Origin: Feifania hominis
GTDB lineage: Bacteria > Bacillota > Clostridia > Oscillospirales > Feifaniaceae
Direction: 5' to 3'
Assembly: GCF_014384765.1 (NCBI RefSeq)
Contig: NZ_JACRSP010000009.1
Coordinates: 1-6,453, forward strand
Length of the DNA: 6,453 nt
The notes below the pieces were generated by a model. That model worked only from the letters and a program-made list of their open reading frames with translations. It did no database searches and was not told the DNA's origin. This document shows positions 5,567 through 6,453 of the stretch, piece after piece. The position numbers and the translations under genes were made by a program. Position 1 is the stretch's first letter. Each line of letters opens with the position of its first letter.

Positions 5567-6049
5567 TTGGCGGGTGTAATAACGGAAATTGCAATAGAAT
5601 GTGGCGTGTCGGAACAGGCAGTTCGTGCATGGTGTAGGCGAAACCATGTTGCGAAAGATGCGAAAGGAAGTTTCGCAATCAGCGAAAGTCAAAAAACCGC
5701 CATATATCAGCATTATTTAGGTGTTGAACGAAAGCAAGTTTCGCAACAGGCGAAAGCAAGTTGCGAAACTTGCGAAACCACTTTGATCGCTATGCTGCAG
5801 GGAGAATTAGACCGGAAAAGCGAGCAACTTGCTGTAAAGGACAAGCAGATCGAGGAACTGAACGCAAGGTTGGCGGAGGTCAGCTCGGCGTTGGTGACGG
5901 CACAGCAGACTGCGGCAGCGGCCCAGGCTCTCCATGCTGGGACAATGCATCAGCAGCTTCTTTCCGGCAAGTCCGGAGCCGATCAGCCGGAGCGTGAGAC
6001 AGAACCGGTTCAAAAGCGTAGCTGGTTTAGTAGGTTCTTTGGGGACTAA
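5567..6049 (+). CDS. pSK1 Par-like DNA-binding coiled-coil protein
   Basis: A 160-residue protein in three parts: an N-terminal helix-turn-helix (about 4-28, ITEIAIECGVSEQAVRAWCR) followed by KGSFAIS (33-39), a central coiled coil (about 74-122, rich in Glu, Lys, Leu and Ala), and a short aromatic/basic tail KRSWFSRFFGD (150-160). This layout matches the single-protein partition system of staphylococcal plasmid pSK1 and related DUF536-type proteins, in which the helix-turn-helix binds a centromere-like site and the tail is needed for segregation. TTG at 5567 is the first possible start after an in-frame stop and gives a complete helix-turn-helix; the ribosome binding site is weak (GTGGTGA). 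The gene contains an unusual cluster of GCGAAA sites (5638-5777). A regulatory role is the alternative. Confidence 0.7.
   Translation: MAGVITEIAIECGVSEQAVRAWCRRNHVAKDAKGSFAISESQKTAIYQHYLGVERKQVSQQAKASCETCETTLIAMLQGELDRKSEQLAVKDKQIEELNARLAEVSSALVTAQQTAAAAQALHAGTMHQQLLSGKSGADQPERETEPVQKRSWFSRFFGD
5638..5777. repeat. Cluster of nine GCGAAA/TTTCGC hexamers inside the par-like gene
   Basis: GCGAAA starts at 5638, 5651, 5660, 5682, 5750, 5763 and 5772, and its complement TTTCGC at 5671 and 5739. Steps are 13, 9, 11, 11, then 57, then 11, 13, 9 bases, close to one helical turn. A roughly 33-bp block (5660-5692) recurs at 5728-5760 with an offset of 68 bases, which is not a multiple of three, so the copies encode different peptides. 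The conservation is therefore at DNA level. A candidate centromere or operator for the encoded protein. Confidence 0.8.
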
Positions 6050-6057
6050 ACAGAACG

Positions 6058-6074
6058 ACAAATCGGGAATTTGT
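6058..6074. repeat. Small inverted repeat between par-like gene and kinase fragment
   Basis: ACAAAT (6058-6063) pairs with ATTTGT (6069-6074) across CGGGA, directly before the kinase ribosome binding site. It may be a minor transcript or regulatory feature. I see no clear promoter for the kinase fragment, so it and erm(B) may be transcribed from further upstream. Confidence 0.35.
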
Positions 6075-6089
6075 GGAGGTAAAATATAG

Positions 6090-6284
6090 ATGAATCAAGG
6101 TAGAATTATTGTAATCACAGGTGCGCCGGGGACAGGAAAAACTACAACGGCATCTGTTGTTGCAAAAGAATCAGATTTGGAAAAGTCTGTGCATATGCAC
6201 ACAGATGACTTTTATCATTATTTGAGTAAAGGGGCAATACATGAACAAAAATATAAAATATTCTCAAAACTTTTTAACGAGTGA
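6090..6284 (+). pseudogene. P-loop kinase-like gene, 5' fragment disrupted by erm(B)
   Basis: The frame opens MNQGRIIVITGAPGTGKTTT behind a good ribosome binding site (GGAGGT, 6075-6080). GAPGTGKT at residues 11-18 is a Walker A (P-loop) motif typical of small nucleoside or metabolite kinases and AAA-like ATPases; HTDDFYHYL (37-45) follows. Fifty codons (6090-6239) belong to the kinase; from 6240 the frame reads erm(B) DNA out of frame and stops at 6284, giving a 64-residue product. The rest of the kinase is at 952-1336. The substrate is unknown; I recall similar ORFs near resistance genes in Gram-positive bacteria. The truncated protein keeps the P-loop but has lost most of the fold. Its translation may feed ribosomes into erm(B). 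Confidence 0.85.
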
Positions 6285-6453
6285 AAAAGTACTCAACCAA
6301 ATAATAAAACAATTGAATTTAAAAGAAACCGATACCGTTTACGAAATTGGAACAGGTAAAGGGCATTTAACGACGAAACTGGCTAAAATAAGTAAACAGG
6401 TAACGTCTATTGAATTAGACAGTCATCTATTCAACTTATCGTCAGAAAAATTA
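6241..6453 (+). CDS. erm(B): erm(B), 5' part (6335-6453 redundant with window start)
   Basis: The ATG at 6241 opens the erm(B) protein [11 protein letters not shown] and runs off the window end, continuing at position 1. Bases 6335-6453 duplicate 1-119. The start codon sits directly after 50 codons of a disrupted kinase gene, not after the erm(B) leader. A Shine-Dalgarno-like AAAGGGG (6228-6234) lies six bases before the ATG, inside the kinase sequence, so translation can plausibly start here. The kinase frame runs on, out of frame, to a TGA at 6282-6284, overlapping the first 44 bases of erm(B); translational coupling is possible. No erm(B) leader peptide or attenuator is present upstream, so drug-inducible control is not expected. 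Confidence 0.95.
6335..6453. repeat. Terminal direct repeat, right copy
   Basis: Identical to 1-119; see the left copy. It carries erm(B) codons from the end of codon 31 and marks where the circle closes. Confidence 0.9.

Noticed and set aside
5638..5777. CRISPR-like array
   Set aside because: The repeats are 6-9 bases with no unique spacers of uniform length, and they lie inside an intact coding sequence.
6238..6240. TAC as a 3-bp target site duplication of a transposon
   Set aside because: Joining the insert ends with the TAC kept recreates the normal erm(B) start region; a duplication would leave the insert without it. No transposase or inverted termini are seen. Not fully excluded.

Overview
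The window looks like one small circular mobilizable plasmid of a Gram-positive gut bacterium, most likely a Clostridia member (Lachnospiraceae or Ruminococcaceae type). It appears linear only because the circle was cut inside erm(B). The first 119 bases are repeated exactly as the last 119 (1-119 = 6335-6453), so the unique circle would be 6,334 bp. All real genes lie on the + strand. The host guess rests on the MobV relaxase, the AEP-primase type replication protein, purine-rich ribosome binding sites, and a moderately GC-rich backbone carrying an AT-rich Gram-positive resistance gene.

Backbone, in order: an intergenic segment with GC-rich hairpins, a strong double-hairpin candidate oriT and a candidate promoter (1337-1625); a MobV relaxase (1626-2873); a 415-bp non-coding region with a near-consensus promoter and several strong hairpins, a candidate replication control or origin region (2874-3288); an AEP primase-like replication protein with a C-terminal helix-turn-helix (3289-4740); a terminator-like hairpin; a RelB/DinJ-YafQ type toxin-antitoxin operon with a promoter that carries an operator-like palindrome (4912-5533); and a pSK1 Par-like DNA-binding coiled-coil protein whose gene holds a cluster of nine GCGAAA/TTTCGC hexamers (5567-6049). 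Mobilization, replication, addiction and probable segregation are therefore all represented.

Accessory part (6090 through the junction to 1336): an AT-rich P-loop kinase-like gene is split into a 5' piece (6090-6240) and a 3' piece (952-1336, itself frameshifted). Between them sits a segment of about 1,048 bp with an intact 245-codon erm(B) 23S rRNA methyltransferase gene, its usual downstream debris (small ORF, long imperfect palindrome, topoisomerase zinc-ribbon remnant), and then, at the far end, the promoter and ribosome binding site that normally precede erm(B). The segment is thus circularly permuted: it begins exactly at the erm(B) ATG and ends with the erm(B) ribosome binding site. 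Both junctions share only TAC with the kinase gene. erm(B) seems now to depend on transcription through the kinase 5' piece and on a chance Shine-Dalgarno in it, while its old promoter fires into the kinase 3' remnant. The old leader peptide seems to be deleted.

The most unusual points are the permuted erm(B) insertion with its new expression setting, the DNA-level repeat cluster inside the par-like gene, and the long structured leader ahead of the replication gene.
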